From Priapulus caudatus (Eukaryota; Priapulida; Priapulimorpha; Priapulimorphida; Priapulidae), in the NCBI RefSeq assembly GCF_000485595.1, contig NW_014577581.1, forward strand, positions 157,748 through 177,747: 20,000 nt of DNA, given 5' to 3'. Under the pieces are notes generated by a model. The model saw nothing but the letters and a program-made list of their open reading frames with translations. It was not told the origin of the DNA and ran no database searches. Shown here one piece after another: positions 7,534 to 17,940 of the stretch (position 1 is its first letter; every line of letters starts with the position of its first letter). Both the position numbers and the translations under genes were made by a program.

Positions 7534-7609
7534 AGTCTGTAGTGGTTCAGCGGTAAGGCTTTCGCGCTTCGTGATACTGATAGTAAGGCACCATGTTTCG
7601 AAAACCCAT
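7534..7609 (+). pseudogene. tRNA-like sequence, probably a SINE head or tRNA pseudogene
   Basis: GTGGTTCAGCGGTAAGGC (about 7542-7559) is a good pol III A box and D-arm. ATGTTTCGAAAACCCAT (about 7593-7609) is a near-perfect T arm and B box with one or two errors. The spacing between them, about 40 bases, is right for a tRNA. No clean acceptor stem or anticodon stem could be drawn, so a functional tRNA is unlikely and identity cannot be given. Confidence 0.55.
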
Positions 7610-7686
7610 AAGATGTTTTTATTCGCTGTGGCTATTATGCCGGCAGCGTGGCACCGGTCTTTCGTTTCCTAAATGCCCGGCAGTTC

Positions 7687-7780
7687 CTAACCCTAACTCT
7701 AACGCCTAACCCTAACAAAAACCCTAACTCTAACCCAACCCGATACCCTAACCCTAATGCCAACTCTTAACCCTAAACCT
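7687..7780 (+). repeat. telomere-like (CCCTAA) motifs, C-rich on plus
   Basis: About ten variant CCCTAA or TCTAA units occur, opposite in strand to the block at 7477-7511, with the tRNA-like sequence between the two. Degenerate units (AACTCTAACCC, AACCCGATACCC) show old age or poor polishing. Confidence 0.8.
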
Positions 7781-8528
7781 TGTTTACTTGAGATAACAGC
7801 TAAAAATGATAAAAACTGCTGGGGCAGTTTACAGGAGTGCCCTTAACTTTATTTTTCTTGGTGCCGGCCGGTGCCACTTGAGTATAGATTCAGGTGGCCA
7901 AATCGGATTTTCAAGGTGGTCCGTTTGTACATTTTATTAAATAATTATCTTGTTTATCCTAAACATGGGTAATGTGGTTTTTGGCAAATAATCACAATAA
8001 CATAATCGGCTAGGATTACGACAACAAACAAAGAAGGAACCAATACCCTGACTGTTAAATAAGTTCCAAAATATTAAAAAGCTTTTTCAAAATTCTCTGC
8101 AGTATCTTATTATAGTAGCAGAACTTCAATGTCTATTAAGATGTCAATCAAACTGTCCTTGCATCATTCAATTCAGTGGACTGTCATGCCTGAAACCTTT
8201 CTGATGAATCAGGAATCGAATTTTCTGACAATGGGGTCAGACCCATCAGCTAGTCTAATCATAAAATCATACATCGATATCGTAACTCAAATCAAAGATC
8301 GAAAACAACACCTGGGTATGTACGCACTTGCTTTAACTCGTGCGCAGAAATGAATTGTCGCAAAGAACCCACACAGCTGAGAGTTAGCGAATAGATTGCA
8401 CGTGCACTACTGTTTTTGATTTAGGCCAAGTTAAAAGCCATTGTTCTTGTTGCGATTCCCATTCTCGAGAATCTGCTTCAAGTAAACCACACGTTACACA
8501 TCAACGACTGCGCCTCGGCACCGGCACT
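7781..8528. other. no gene recognised; GGTGCC-rich fragment
   Basis: A short stretch with GGTGCCGGCCGGTGCCA and TTCAGGTGGCCAAAT (about 7860-7902) resembles the GC-rich start of the palindrome arm (8852-8925). The remainder is AT-rich. The plus frame at 8129-8353 encodes 74 codons with no recognisable family, no clear splice context and no second line of support, so it is not called. Confidence 0.4.
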
Positions 8529-8622
8529 GCACACACACACACGCGCACCGGTGGCACAGCACGCACGCACGCACAGCACGCCACCACGCACGCACGCACG
8601 CACTGCACGCACGCACGCCACG

Positions 8623-8657
<35 letters not shown>
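8529..8657 (+). repeat. (CGCA)n/(CA)n microsatellite
   Basis: CA dinucleotides pass into ACGC tetranucleotides interrupted by CAGCACGC and CACCACGC, and end in a clean (CA)n of about 14 units at 8627-8657. The Thr/His-rich and Cys/Val-rich frames here are translations of the repeat. Confidence 0.95.
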
Positions 8658-8659
<2 letters not shown>

Positions 8660-8791
8660 ACACACTTGCCACACGAGTCGCACAAGCACGTCCACAACAC
8701 ATACACACGGTATTCAGTCAGAAGCGTCCTCCGTTGCCCAATCAGCGTGTACGTGTCGCATGAGATCTCTGCTGTGAGATTGGATGTCAGC

Positions 8792-9486
8792 CACCGCGTA
8801 GTACCTAGCGGCCTCTCGTCCGCGGTCGCCGTAAGCCACGGCCTATTTTGATGGTGCCAGGCGGGCACCAACCCGACAGTTTCAGGTGGCGCCACGCCGT
8901 TCAGGTGGCCATTTGGCACCGCGGCACCGCTTAGTCAGAGCCGCCTGATTTAGGAAATCCGAAGGACGCGTGCCCGCAGACCGTCAGCATACTATGCCGG
9001 CTGCCGAGGCATATAGCGCACTCTTTTTTTTTTCTCTGCTTTGTGTATTTGCTTGTATTTTTCTTGTTTCTGCATTTATTTGTTCTTGTAGTGGAACTTC
9101 TTTTGAAAGTTGTTTCTTATGTTCGATTAATAATTTCCTTATGTTTTGTGCCATTAAAGCATTCGTTCCTATTATAATTTGTCCTGTTATTCGGAAACGA
9201 CCAATCAGGAAAGAGAGCCGGTTGTTTTAGGTTTTCAAGACTCTCGAAACCACGAAACCGTGGTCCGGTCGGTTAACACTTGCAATAAATTAAATAAATA
9301 TGGGGCCCAAGCGAAGAAGAGAAACATTGGGATCCCCAATAAAACCAATTTGTGCGGCCTAAGCCAAACCCTAATTTTAACTAACCCTAGCCCACCCGAC
9401 GCAGGGCGTGCGACGAGGTTGTCTATACAGCCTGGAACCCTTCCATATCAAAAACCTATCATCCTTCTGCAGATCTAGATGAATAA
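8792..9486 (+). repeat. GC-rich then T-rich repeat block (family C), left-arm copy
   Basis: A GC-rich beginning (GGTGCCAGGCGGGCACC hairpin at 8852-8868, CAGGTGGCGCCACGCCG) is followed by a T-rich middle (9023-9180), a motif with AACCACGAAACCGTGGTCCGG (about 9248-9268) and a telomere-like stretch at 9366-9392. It is the clearest pairing block with the right arm (19231-19970). A partial relative lies at 7345-7930. It may be a composite mobile element, but no termini or target duplications were identified. Confidence 0.7.
9366..9392 (+). repeat. telomere-like CCCTAA motifs, left arm
   Basis: AAACCCTAATTTTAACTAACCC is mirrored in the right arm at 19333-19368, which reads TTAGGGTTAGGG. It is part of the family C block. 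Confidence 0.65.
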
Positions 9487-10201
9487 CTGTATTTTTTATC
9501 TCAAATAACAACTATATCCATTACCACCTTTGACTTGCCTTGTTACAATATGAGAACGTCTTTAACCTAGGCAGTTGCTCTGCTTCTAAACTAGTAATTC
9601 TTTATCACGCACGTATAATCTGCTAATTATCACAGCATATCAAACTTTCAAATCAGTTTAACCTGCCAGTTTTAGCCAAGGCACAGCGAAACCCGAAACG
9701 GAATAGAATTGCCCTAGAAAATACCTACAGAAATAGTACGGATGGTCTCAAGGAGCAATTACACACCAAAGCAACGTGAAATCGACTGTTCAGAATTCTG
9801 GGCATTTGTAAACACCACAAACTTAGATGACATGGTTCGTCTGGATGTACGGTTGCTACATGACCGACCCGCAGATCGTTTAATTGTCCTTGTTCGATCC
9901 ATTGCGGATTTTAGTCACAGTCGGAAATGATAGCAAACATGGCGGCGAATTCGTAAATTCCTGGCTCGCCATACGCTACACATAAAATCGGCTGTACTCC
10001 GTATAGTAACCCAGCGCATACTCGTAGCGCACTGATGGTTACAAGAACGTGGACGTTACAGCTGATTCATTTGGTATACTCAGACATGTGGTGGCTGTTC
10101 TTGGCGATACTTGTAATTATATGAGCTGCAACTACGTGTTAGCTGCAGCCACGGATTTGAAACGGGTATTCAAACCTAGCAATCACCGTTTCTTGGAGCT
10201 A

Positions 10202-10263
10202 AGCCCTAACCCTAACTTCTACCCCAACACCTAACAATTAACCCTTAACCATAACCCTAACCT
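10202..10263 (+). repeat. telomere-like CCCTAA motifs, left arm
   Basis: About eight variant units (CCCTAACCCTAAC, ACCCTTAACCATAACCC) occur here. They are mirrored, with more corruption, at 18191-18263. Confidence 0.7.
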
Positions 10264-11369
10264 GACTTAGTATTTATACTTGATATAATATTATATTTAT
10301 ATTGATCGTAAATGACATTGGATATTATTGCGGACCCATGTCTCCTATCTCTCTTGAACCTAAACAGTAAATGGTCCCGCCTTATCCTTCGCGATTCATC
10401 AAGTGCGGCTATTAGACTGTGCGGCGTCGTTTCTTCTCGCTACGTTTAAAATCTTCACCACTTTGGCACTGGTGCTTCTGCTTAGATACCTTACGAGGGC
10501 GGATAAAACATTTCATTACGATACAGGGTCGTCTATATCACGAAACGAAGCATTGTTTAGCAGCGAGTGAAACTTTTGCGCGCCAACTTTAGCGCCAACA
10601 AGAATCCAGTGCCGTCTAAACCTAGGCGTGTGACGTCCATTAAAAAGACACACAGCGCCCATTAAGGAGCCAGCAGAAGCTAGAATGGCGTAGATACTGA
10701 CTGGTTGCTGATAATACACAAGCATAAATGACGGTTCATAAACAGATTCAAGTTTAAAGTAGCAAACCAACGATAGATTATTTTTTTATTAAATATGCTG
10801 AATGACTTTTGCTAAGGGGCATGCACTTCAAATGGAGGCAGAAGATGTAATAGTTTGCAATGATTGCAAGTTAAAATTTTTGGTTAGGTTGTTGTTGTTT
10901 GCGCGTTTACAGCTCTTACGCAAGCGTTATATACGGTACGGGCCCTACCTCGCAAGCGTTAATGTAACCCAAACACCAGGATAGGCCACTTGGGTGGTTA
11001 CCTTATCCTGTGTACGCCTGTACCTACCTACTTACAAACAACCACCCTATCCTAGCTGTGTTTGGGTAAAAATTATTGTATCTACGCACAAGCGTGCTAA
11101 TACGTATCCTACCTACCTACTCCTACTTCCTTAGTTTTCATTTTGGCACATACTAGGTAGTAGCTTAGTTGGCAGTAGGTACCACTACAGCATCTCGGGC
11201 GATTCACTGTTTTGTTTTAACGCCGGCCTACGGCTACAGCTAAACAAATCATCTATTATTACTGGGTAATACTTTGTTTAAAATAGTATAGTATGTGGGT
11301 ATAATGTCGTTCCTGGTGCATTCTGTCTGGTGCAAACAACGCTGACAGTTACAGTTTTGCATTTTTTAG

Positions 11370-12000
11370 CTCAATCTAGACTAGTCAGATGCCAGGGCTT
11401 GTAGAATTCGCATGACTCGTCCGTGCGGTCCGCCGGTCCGTGCGTTCCGTCCGTCCAGTGGTCTGTCAACAGTTGCGGCACAAATCTTAACGCTTGACGT
11501 ACGCGTCATCGATATTCGGACGTGGGGGAGGGGGTAATCTCGAAAACGAGTTGGGATGTCGAAGCTGGGCGCGTCAAGGTCAAAGGTCAAGAGGATGCTT
11601 AATAATAAGGGAACATTTCACTCCTTAACTTAAGGACTATAGGGACGGAAATGCAGAAATTGCTCCACAACTAAACGCCACCTAGGGCTCGCTGATAGTC
11701 GGATGTATCAAGCAATCATGGTGGAAAAAGCCTAGACGGCCCGAAATTGCGAGGTCACAGTGGTCTAAAGTTCAATGGCACAGGGCAGCATTTTTAGACA
11801 TTTTCTACAGCGACATGGTTCTGACGGAGCCCGATTTAAAAACTTTTTTTGCTATTTCAGCCGCGTGACCTTAGCATTTTTTATGGCTTTACTTGAAAGG
11901 ACCATTGAAATGCTCCCTTCTGCTGACATGCTGAAGATGTAAGTGTCGCGGATAACCTCTTGACCCTCAAGCAGGACGGCTTTAAACATGATTTGTTGGA
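11370..12000 (-). repeat. family A repeat, left-arm copy (inverted)
   Basis: Read on the minus strand, it follows the same order of landmarks as 4045-4645: CATGTTTAAAGCCG near 11992, CAATGGTCCTTTCAAGTAAA near 11895, TGACCTTTGACCTTGAC near 11574-11590, and an ACGG-rich tail around 11420-11460, then ATTCTACAAGCCCTGGCATC. It shares with the right-arm copy differences from the tandem copies (ACATCCGACTATCA rather than ACACCGACTATTA). This indicates that the two arms derive from one locus. Confidence 0.8.
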
Positions 12001-12042
12001 CTGTTAACAAAGGCAGTTGAACTGCTTTTGAACTATTAGCGA

Positions 12043-12131
12043 GCCCCCTCCCCCACCCCCTCCCCCTCATCCCCCTCCCCCCACCCTTCCCCCACTCTCC
12101 CCCACCCCCTCCCCCCACTCCTCCCCCTACC
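12043..12131 (-). repeat. C-rich tract, quadruplex-prone on the minus strand
   Basis: About 90 bases of CCCC(C)T and CCCCCA units give many G runs of four or more on the minus strand. The mirror position in the right arm (15617-15746) is G-rich on the plus strand but diluted with other bases, as expected if one arm is a noisier reading of the other. Confidence 0.85.
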
Positions 12132-13505
12132 CTCCATCTGCGATATCGTATGTGTCCTAACAATGATGTGTTACGCAACTGGGCGTGTCTGCATTATCTC
12201 GCGCCTAACAAATGTGGCTTACTACGCCACGACTGAAATTTTATACGTTTTATAATGTTAGCACAGACTCAAGATGAGCCCCAGACGCTCTGGCTCTTGT
12301 TTACATGTTAGACTGAACATTACACAACAGGTTATCCTCGTTGTGAGTCGTATTTCCTTGAGTTCATAATCTTGTATTATTTACGCTGTCAATCTGCTTA
12401 GGCCTGCAGCACACTTAGCAGTGGTTTACACTGTCTATGCGTGCCGTCATCATCGCTTATTGCTTGGATAATTAAGTTTACGATCGCATCAGTTTATATA
12501 ATCAACTCGGAAAGTGTTTTTCAAAGTTTTCGTTCAGTCGTTACCTGACAGTACAAGAAACTACATTTTTCGTGAGACGACAGTTTATCATGAGTGGAAA
12601 TCATCCTTGACTTCCTTGAGGGAAGCACTCATCTCTGCATGAAGATGCTCTTTCAAGCACGGCGTCAAAAACTTGCCACTAACGTCTTTTCAGCGCTGTT
12701 CTCTCCCACCGGTCGGTAATTTAGCCTATTGATGGCGCTTCTCGACGTACTCATCAAGATCAAGATAAAAAATTTAAGGCCTTCAGCGGTGTGGCACCTT
12801 GACTCTGTACTTCGTTAGTCTTGATAACCACTGAATACAGAAGTTAGGCACTTTTTATGTGCATAGTTCTACGTAAATGTCGGGGGCAACTCTGGACGCA
12901 TAGCCAGGCTTTTTCGCATCAAAGTTCTTTGTAAGTCGACGTCTTCAATGCTTGTGCAGATATATAAAACTTTACTTATTGCGACCTTTGCATCCGTTAA
13001 CTGTGGAGCGAAGCGAAGCCTACACATTAGGTCAGGGCTACCTGGTAAATAACTGCAAACCTTCATCGCCCGTCTTTATCATGCATTCCCTTCTATTCGC
13101 CTTATCACGGTGGTGGAGTCTATGCTTTCTCGAGCCCGTGCGATTTTGTGGTGGGCTGTTTTGTCATTTGATACGTATAGTGAGTCTTCATAGGGTTGGA
13201 TCTATGTTCAATATGACCCAGATCTCATGCTCATATACATCAGACAATGACTGCCTAATCATGGATTATATCATTTTACACGAAGTATAGCCCATACACC
13301 ATATATGCCTACCACAACCAGTTAAACCCAACAGTGTAGTGGCAAACATGCACACATCACGTGAAGAAGGGAAGGATTTAACGTAAATGATGTGCAGTTG
13401 GAGATCACCTTGGGTGCAACGTCAAGCCCGCAGGTGTGAAGCTTTTAATAGGCCATATGCCTGAGGATGAAGATAGAAGACGCACTAGATGCCCCTATAC
13501 TGCCT

Positions 13506-13551
13506 CGTGCAGATCTTTCGCTCCCCTCTGCGCTCCTGCGGCATATTTCAT
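13506..13551. other. palindrome loop (inversion centre)
   Basis: Flanking sequence pairs on both sides: minus-strand GGCAGTATAGGGGCATCTAG (left, near 13505) against GGCAGTTGGTTGTATAGAGC (right, from 13552). The unpaired centre is therefore only about 46 bases. Its first half is pyrimidine-rich (TTTCGCTCCCCTCTGCGCTC). Its size and composition are discussed in the findings as a possible hairpin-adapter remnant. Confidence 0.7.
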
Positions 13552-13832
13552 GGCAGTTGGTTGTATAGAGCAGCACTAGGCTGTGAGGCTTCGCCTTATC
13601 GTAAGTCCGCACCGGTTAGAATTAGTTAAGCCACAGAGGCGCAGTTTGGGTGAAAGATGTCACTTCGCTGACCGTATCAACTCTTTACACGTGGCACATG
13701 TGATTGCATGTTTTGCCACTATCACTGTGACTGGGGGCCTAATACTGTGTGGTGGTATTCCCGCGGTGGCACCCCGGCACCTAATAATATGGTGTATCGC
13801 GCACTTGGGCCACTATCATATGAGATTCGAAT

Positions 13833-13990
13833 TTAGTGGAAATAAGTGTAAGTGCGCTCCTTATGGCTCTAGAACATGCTCCAGGTATTCTTTTGTTGTG
13901 TGGGGATTTTAGACTTTTCAAGATAGAATGGCTCACCCTATTTGGAAGAGACACCATTACGTATACAAAATCGCAAACCACAAGCGCTAG
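13833..13990 (+). pseudogene. remnant of a non-LTR retrotransposon endonuclease domain
   Basis: The plus-strand frame reads ISVSALLMALEHAPGILLLC followed by GDFRLFKIEWLT. This resembles the strand-and-loop region of the apurinic-type endonuclease domain of non-LTR retrotransposons, where a hydrophobic run leads into GDFN and a following aromatic-containing IxW. The expected Asn after GDF is Arg here. The mirrored left-arm bases near 13210-13235 have AAC at the matching place, so Arg may be an error. No reverse transcriptase motif was found nearby. It is a short dead fragment. Confidence 0.42.
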
Positions 13991-15616
13991 CCACCCTCCT
14001 TCTCACAAAATTCCTATATCGGGAGCTCGATAAAGTGCGAGTGAACTAATTCCATATCGGCACCAAGTTAGTATTACAATATATATTATGACTGTTAATT
14101 ATTATTATAGACCAATGTATTGTATATATTGAGAACCTGTCATAATAAGGGGATATGTTCTAGTATGTTACCAGGTAGCTCCTATCCTATGTGTAGCTCC
14201 TTCCTAGCGCAATCCGTAAGAGTGGATCTAAATAATCGACTGCATTCAAGTAGTGTGTGACGTTGAAGTGGTCAAAGTTTGTATAGGTAGCATTATATCT
14301 GGGAACATCGAGTTTGAAAGTTACTGATTATAGCAAAAAGCTCTGCAGTCAATACCGCACATCCCCGAGTCAATATGAAGATGGCGATGGTTAAGTTTCT
14401 GCCTCGGAGATATGCTATCTTACGAATACGAGCTACCTCAGGGTACAAGAACGCCTGGGCGCACTCTCCGCTGTGCGTTCCAGTGTTAGTCTTAAGTCAC
14501 TAATAATGGCACCGGTATACATAGTGTAACAACACTTGTAGTACTGCTTCAAACCCACCGCTAGACGGCGCTCTTAAACTCCTTATATATATCCTTCTAG
14601 AACCTCCCTTTAAAATGACCTCACCGTCACGAGCACCGAAACGCCTCCCAAATCACGCGTCAAATTCCTAAACATTTTCTACACCCATCGGCCGCTTCGG
14701 TGCTTTATAACTTGGAAGGCAATGCAACCATGCCTAAAAAGACGTTTAGTGGCAAAGATTATTTTGCACGCCTTAGTTTTGAAAAGAGCATCTTCCACTG
14801 TGTGCACGGGGCGAGATTTGATTGTGCTTCCTACGGAGGTGTGACCCCGTCTTACGCGCTTGATTTTTCTTCTTACTGTCTCGATGAACCCCACTGGTCC
14901 CCCTGCCAGCGAAATAATAATTAGGTTATGGAGATCCAAGGTGTTGCTTGCCTACCATAAGCATTTGGTTCTTTATTCAAGCGACTGTATACGCACAGTA
15001 GCTCCTTAGACCAACTATCAAATTTAACGTGAACAATTATGTGATATTATATAAACTGAATAATCGGATCGCTAAACATTAAGTTATCCACTAATATAGC
15101 GATGGATGACCACCATGACAGTGCTAAACACTGCTAAGTGTGCTGCCAGCTAGCTAGGAGTTTGACAGCTCGTAAATAATACAAGATTATTGTGGACTCA
15201 GGATACTGACTCACTTTTAGGATAAGGCCACCCATTAACACTCATAATAGTAGGATTTAAAATAACTTGTTGCTCGTAAAATTTCAAAAACGTCGTAACA
15301 TTAAAAAACGCAAGAGCCAGCAGGAAGCGTCCTATGGCATCATACTGTAGTGTTGCATATGGTTGCTTACGATATATAAATAAACTGCTAAAAGTTTCAC
15401 GTCGTGTTGCCGCTAAAAAGTTAATTTACTTCCTTAACTGACACAGCACGTCATTTTCAACACTCTTCTCCTTGCCTGTATTCCTCTTTTTATTTAAACT
15501 TAACTATATTGTATGATAGGCGGCAGAACAAAGGTATGCACGACAACGCTCCACGATTGGCGTTCACCAATTTCTATTGTAAATAGGCACGCCCACTATC
15601 GCAGGATGCGTCAGGG

Positions 15617-15746
15617 TAGGCGGGAGGGTGGGGGAATGATTGACCCAAGGCCGCTTGTGGGCCCAAGAAGCATGTTGGCTTGTGCATAGGGGAATTCGGG
15701 GTGTGAAAGGTGGGGTGCAAAAGGGGGGATGAGGTGGGGCTGGACC
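15617..15746 (+). repeat. G-rich stretch mirroring the left-arm C-rich tract
   Basis: AGGGTAGGCGGGAGGGTGGG and later GGTGGGGTGCAAAAGGGGGG form a diffuse G-rich stretch. It sits exactly where the mirror of 12043-12131 is expected and has unrelated bases interspersed. Confidence 0.6.
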
Positions 15747-15839
15747 CTGGGCGTTTAGCGGGACCTCTAATAGCCTCTCAAACCAGCCAGTTTCACTCTT
15801 CTTGATGGTAATTCCTAGACATCCCCTAAGGTTATACTC

Positions 15840-16560
15840 TGGTCACAACTTTCCATGTTTAACCCTCCTCGGCGTTGAGGTGGCGCTGCAAAGAGGATAT
15901 CCGACACTTTCACTCCCATTTTGCCATAAGTCAGCAGAGAAGCGAGAGTTCATGGTTCCTCAAATATATTTAGCATAAATTAAAATGCTAGGATCACTCG
16001 CTAGAAACAAAAGTTTATTCAATCTGCCATCCGTCTATTGACCATGTTTTCCTTCAGAATAATGAATCTTAACACCTATGCCCACCATCCAAAATGAACA
16101 TGTACCCAGACCCATTTGTTTCCTTTTGACCTGTGACCTTCGCGGATTTCGCACTAGTCATGTGGGCTTATTCGCTACCATGACTGCACTATTACATCCG
16201 GACTATCACGAGCCCTTAGGTCGAGCGTTTCTCAATTTGTGCGCCTGCAATTCTTGTGCCATTTTCCTCCCCTTTTTTAATACCCTTTCTAAGTTTGTTA
16301 GGAGGAGGCTGAAATGAACTATCCCCCTGTGATATAATGCCCTTTAGCCACATACTTGACCTTGAATTTGACCTTTGGCAGCCCCAGCTTTCGAACATCC
16401 CAACATCGTTGTTCGATTACCCCCCCACGTCCCGAATAATCGTGGGACACGTAGCGTTCAAGGCGGGTTAAAATAGAATTTGATTTGGCACACTGTGTGA
16501 CGTAGCACGACTGACGGACCTTGGTTTTTAGCGAGTTTTCGCTTAGGCGAAAGTAAAACG
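15840..16560 (+). repeat. family A repeat, right-arm copy
   Basis: CATGTTTAACCCTCCTCGG near 15854, GACCATGTTTTCC near 16041, TGACCTGTGACCT at 16127-16139, ACTATCACGAGCCC near 16202 and CCCACGTCCCGAATAATCG near 16425 follow the family A order. Insertions of 2 to 10 bases are scattered throughout, so this is the most distorted of the four copies. A short GACTGACGGACC marks where the ACGG tail would be. Confidence 0.75.
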
Positions 16561-17049
16561 GGATTTCTCGGTTACGCCTGTTGCGAATTCACTCTAGCAG
16601 TACGATCATGCTCATTACTGTAACAAGCCTCGACCCATCTGCACTATGTCAGCACCCAGAGCTAGAAAATCAAAAACTCACACCACCCTCGTACTGTCAG
16701 CCGTATGGTCTGCACCAAGACCACGAATTCGCACCAGAGTCGGGACGAGGCACTACGGGCCACCGGCACGGCACACACACACACATGCGGCACGGTGTAA
16801 TACCCACATACTACACATTTTTTCCAACAAAAAGTACTTGAGCCAGACTATGTGTTGATTAGGTACGCTGTACGCCGTAGGACGGCGGTCCGCTTAACAA
16901 CCAGTGCGAACATGTGCGAGACACTGCCTGTAGGCACTGGCATAACGCCTACTGCACTACCGCGCTACTCACCTGGGTCATGTGACCACCAATGGCGCAA
17001 AAAAGCTCTTTAGAGGGAGTCCAGGCGGAGTAGGGGAGCATACGGCCAT

Positions 17050-17940
17050 ACGCAGCAATGCACCTACCACCAACGACACTATGCGCACACATCACACGAT
17101 TTCACACACATTTATCTATTAACGCTCGCGCACAACAACCAGCACGTTCACATCAAGACATAAGGCTATGTTACTATGCTAGAGGTAACATGAGTAGCAG
17201 GTACACGAGCAGGCTGACTACCCCGGCTATAATAGCGGCAAGGTAACACCCATCCGCCAGAGTGCATCGTCCGTATCCTTGCCTGGTTGTTTGGCTGTTA
17301 ACAAGTCTAAGCGCTTCGAGGTTTAGGGCCTACCGTAATGAACTAACGTCTCTTGGCCCGTGTATGACTGTGAGACGCGCTCAAAATCAACGAGAGACTA
17401 CAAAACTTTTAGAGCTTTGCAAAATCTTGCAAACTATTCATCTTACCTTGAATGTCATGCCCCTTACAAAGTCATGTCAGCATATTTCTAATAAAAATAA
17501 TCTACTACGTTGCGTTTCCTGCTACTTGATTAACTTTGCAACTGTTTATGGTGAAACAGCTCCCATTTTCAGCTTGTGTATTTCACAACACACGTTCAGT
17601 ATCTACGACCGATTCTCTACTTTCTGCTTGGCCTCTTATGGCGTGGGCTGCTGCTTTTAATGACGTCACTACTAGGTTTAAAGAGTGACTGGCCATTCTT
17701 GTTGGCCGCGCCGTTTCCAGAAGTTTGGCGCGAGTCTTCACTGTGTAAAATTGCCCCTTCGTCTTTTCCGGATATACAGATCGACCTGTATCCAGTTAAT
17801 GAAATGTTTATCGCTCTGTAGGGTGGTACCGCTCCTAAGCGCAGCGCCACCTATGCCAAAAATGTTGAAGACTGTTCATAAACGTAGCGAGACAGAACGA
17901 CGCGCCAAAGTCTATGAGCCGCACTTTGTATATTGAAATC
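17050..17940 (+). repeat. right-arm mirror of 10370-11200
   Basis: Block matches include TCATGCCCCTTACAAAGTCA (from 17456) with minus-strand GCATGCCCCTTAGCAAAAGT (about 10823), TTCAGTATCTACGAC (17594) with minus GTCAGTATCTACGCC (about 10703), and AAACGTAGCGAGACAGAACG with minus AAACGTAGCGAGAAGAAACG. The 84-codon frame at 10516-10770 and the 132-codon frame at 17262-17660 come from this shared sequence but encode different peptides because of frame differences. Neither is supported as a gene. Confidence 0.75.

Larger units (their letters stand above)
8764..13505 (+). repeat. left arm of a giant inverted repeat (palindrome)
   Basis: Reading this arm on the minus strand outward from the centre reproduces 13552-20000 in order. 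Matched blocks (left with right) include 8764-9010 with 19728-20000, 9010-9486 with 19231-19728, 9880-9960 with 18535-18620, 10370-10770 with 17560-17935, 10770-11010 with 17270-17560, 11400-12000 with 15855-16520, 12020-12170 with 15590-15790, 12370-12490 with 15065-15190, 12600-12720 with 14720-14850 and 13289-13363 with 13688-13800. Mismatches and small indels are frequent throughout. No gene is recognised in the arm. Small frames at 9742-9930 and 10516-10770 are not kept open in the mirror copy. Confidence 0.93.

Noticed and set aside
7477-7780. true telomere or chromosome end
   Set aside because: The arrays are short, degenerate, in both orientations and internal to the contig.
8478-8763. 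Cys/Val-rich and Thr/His-rich frames
   Set aside because: They are products of the (CA)n/(CGCA)n microsatellite.
9742-9930. 62-codon plus frame with protein-like composition
   Set aside because: Its mirror near 18600-18850 is heavily interrupted, it has no splice context and no recognisable motif.
10516-10770. 84-codon minus frame with hydrophobic stretch
   Set aside because: The mirror sequence at 17560-17800 does not keep the frame, and no known family is seen.
17262-17821. 132- and 81-codon plus frames
   Set aside because: They are in the right palindrome arm. The paired left-arm sequence encodes unrelated peptides because of indels.
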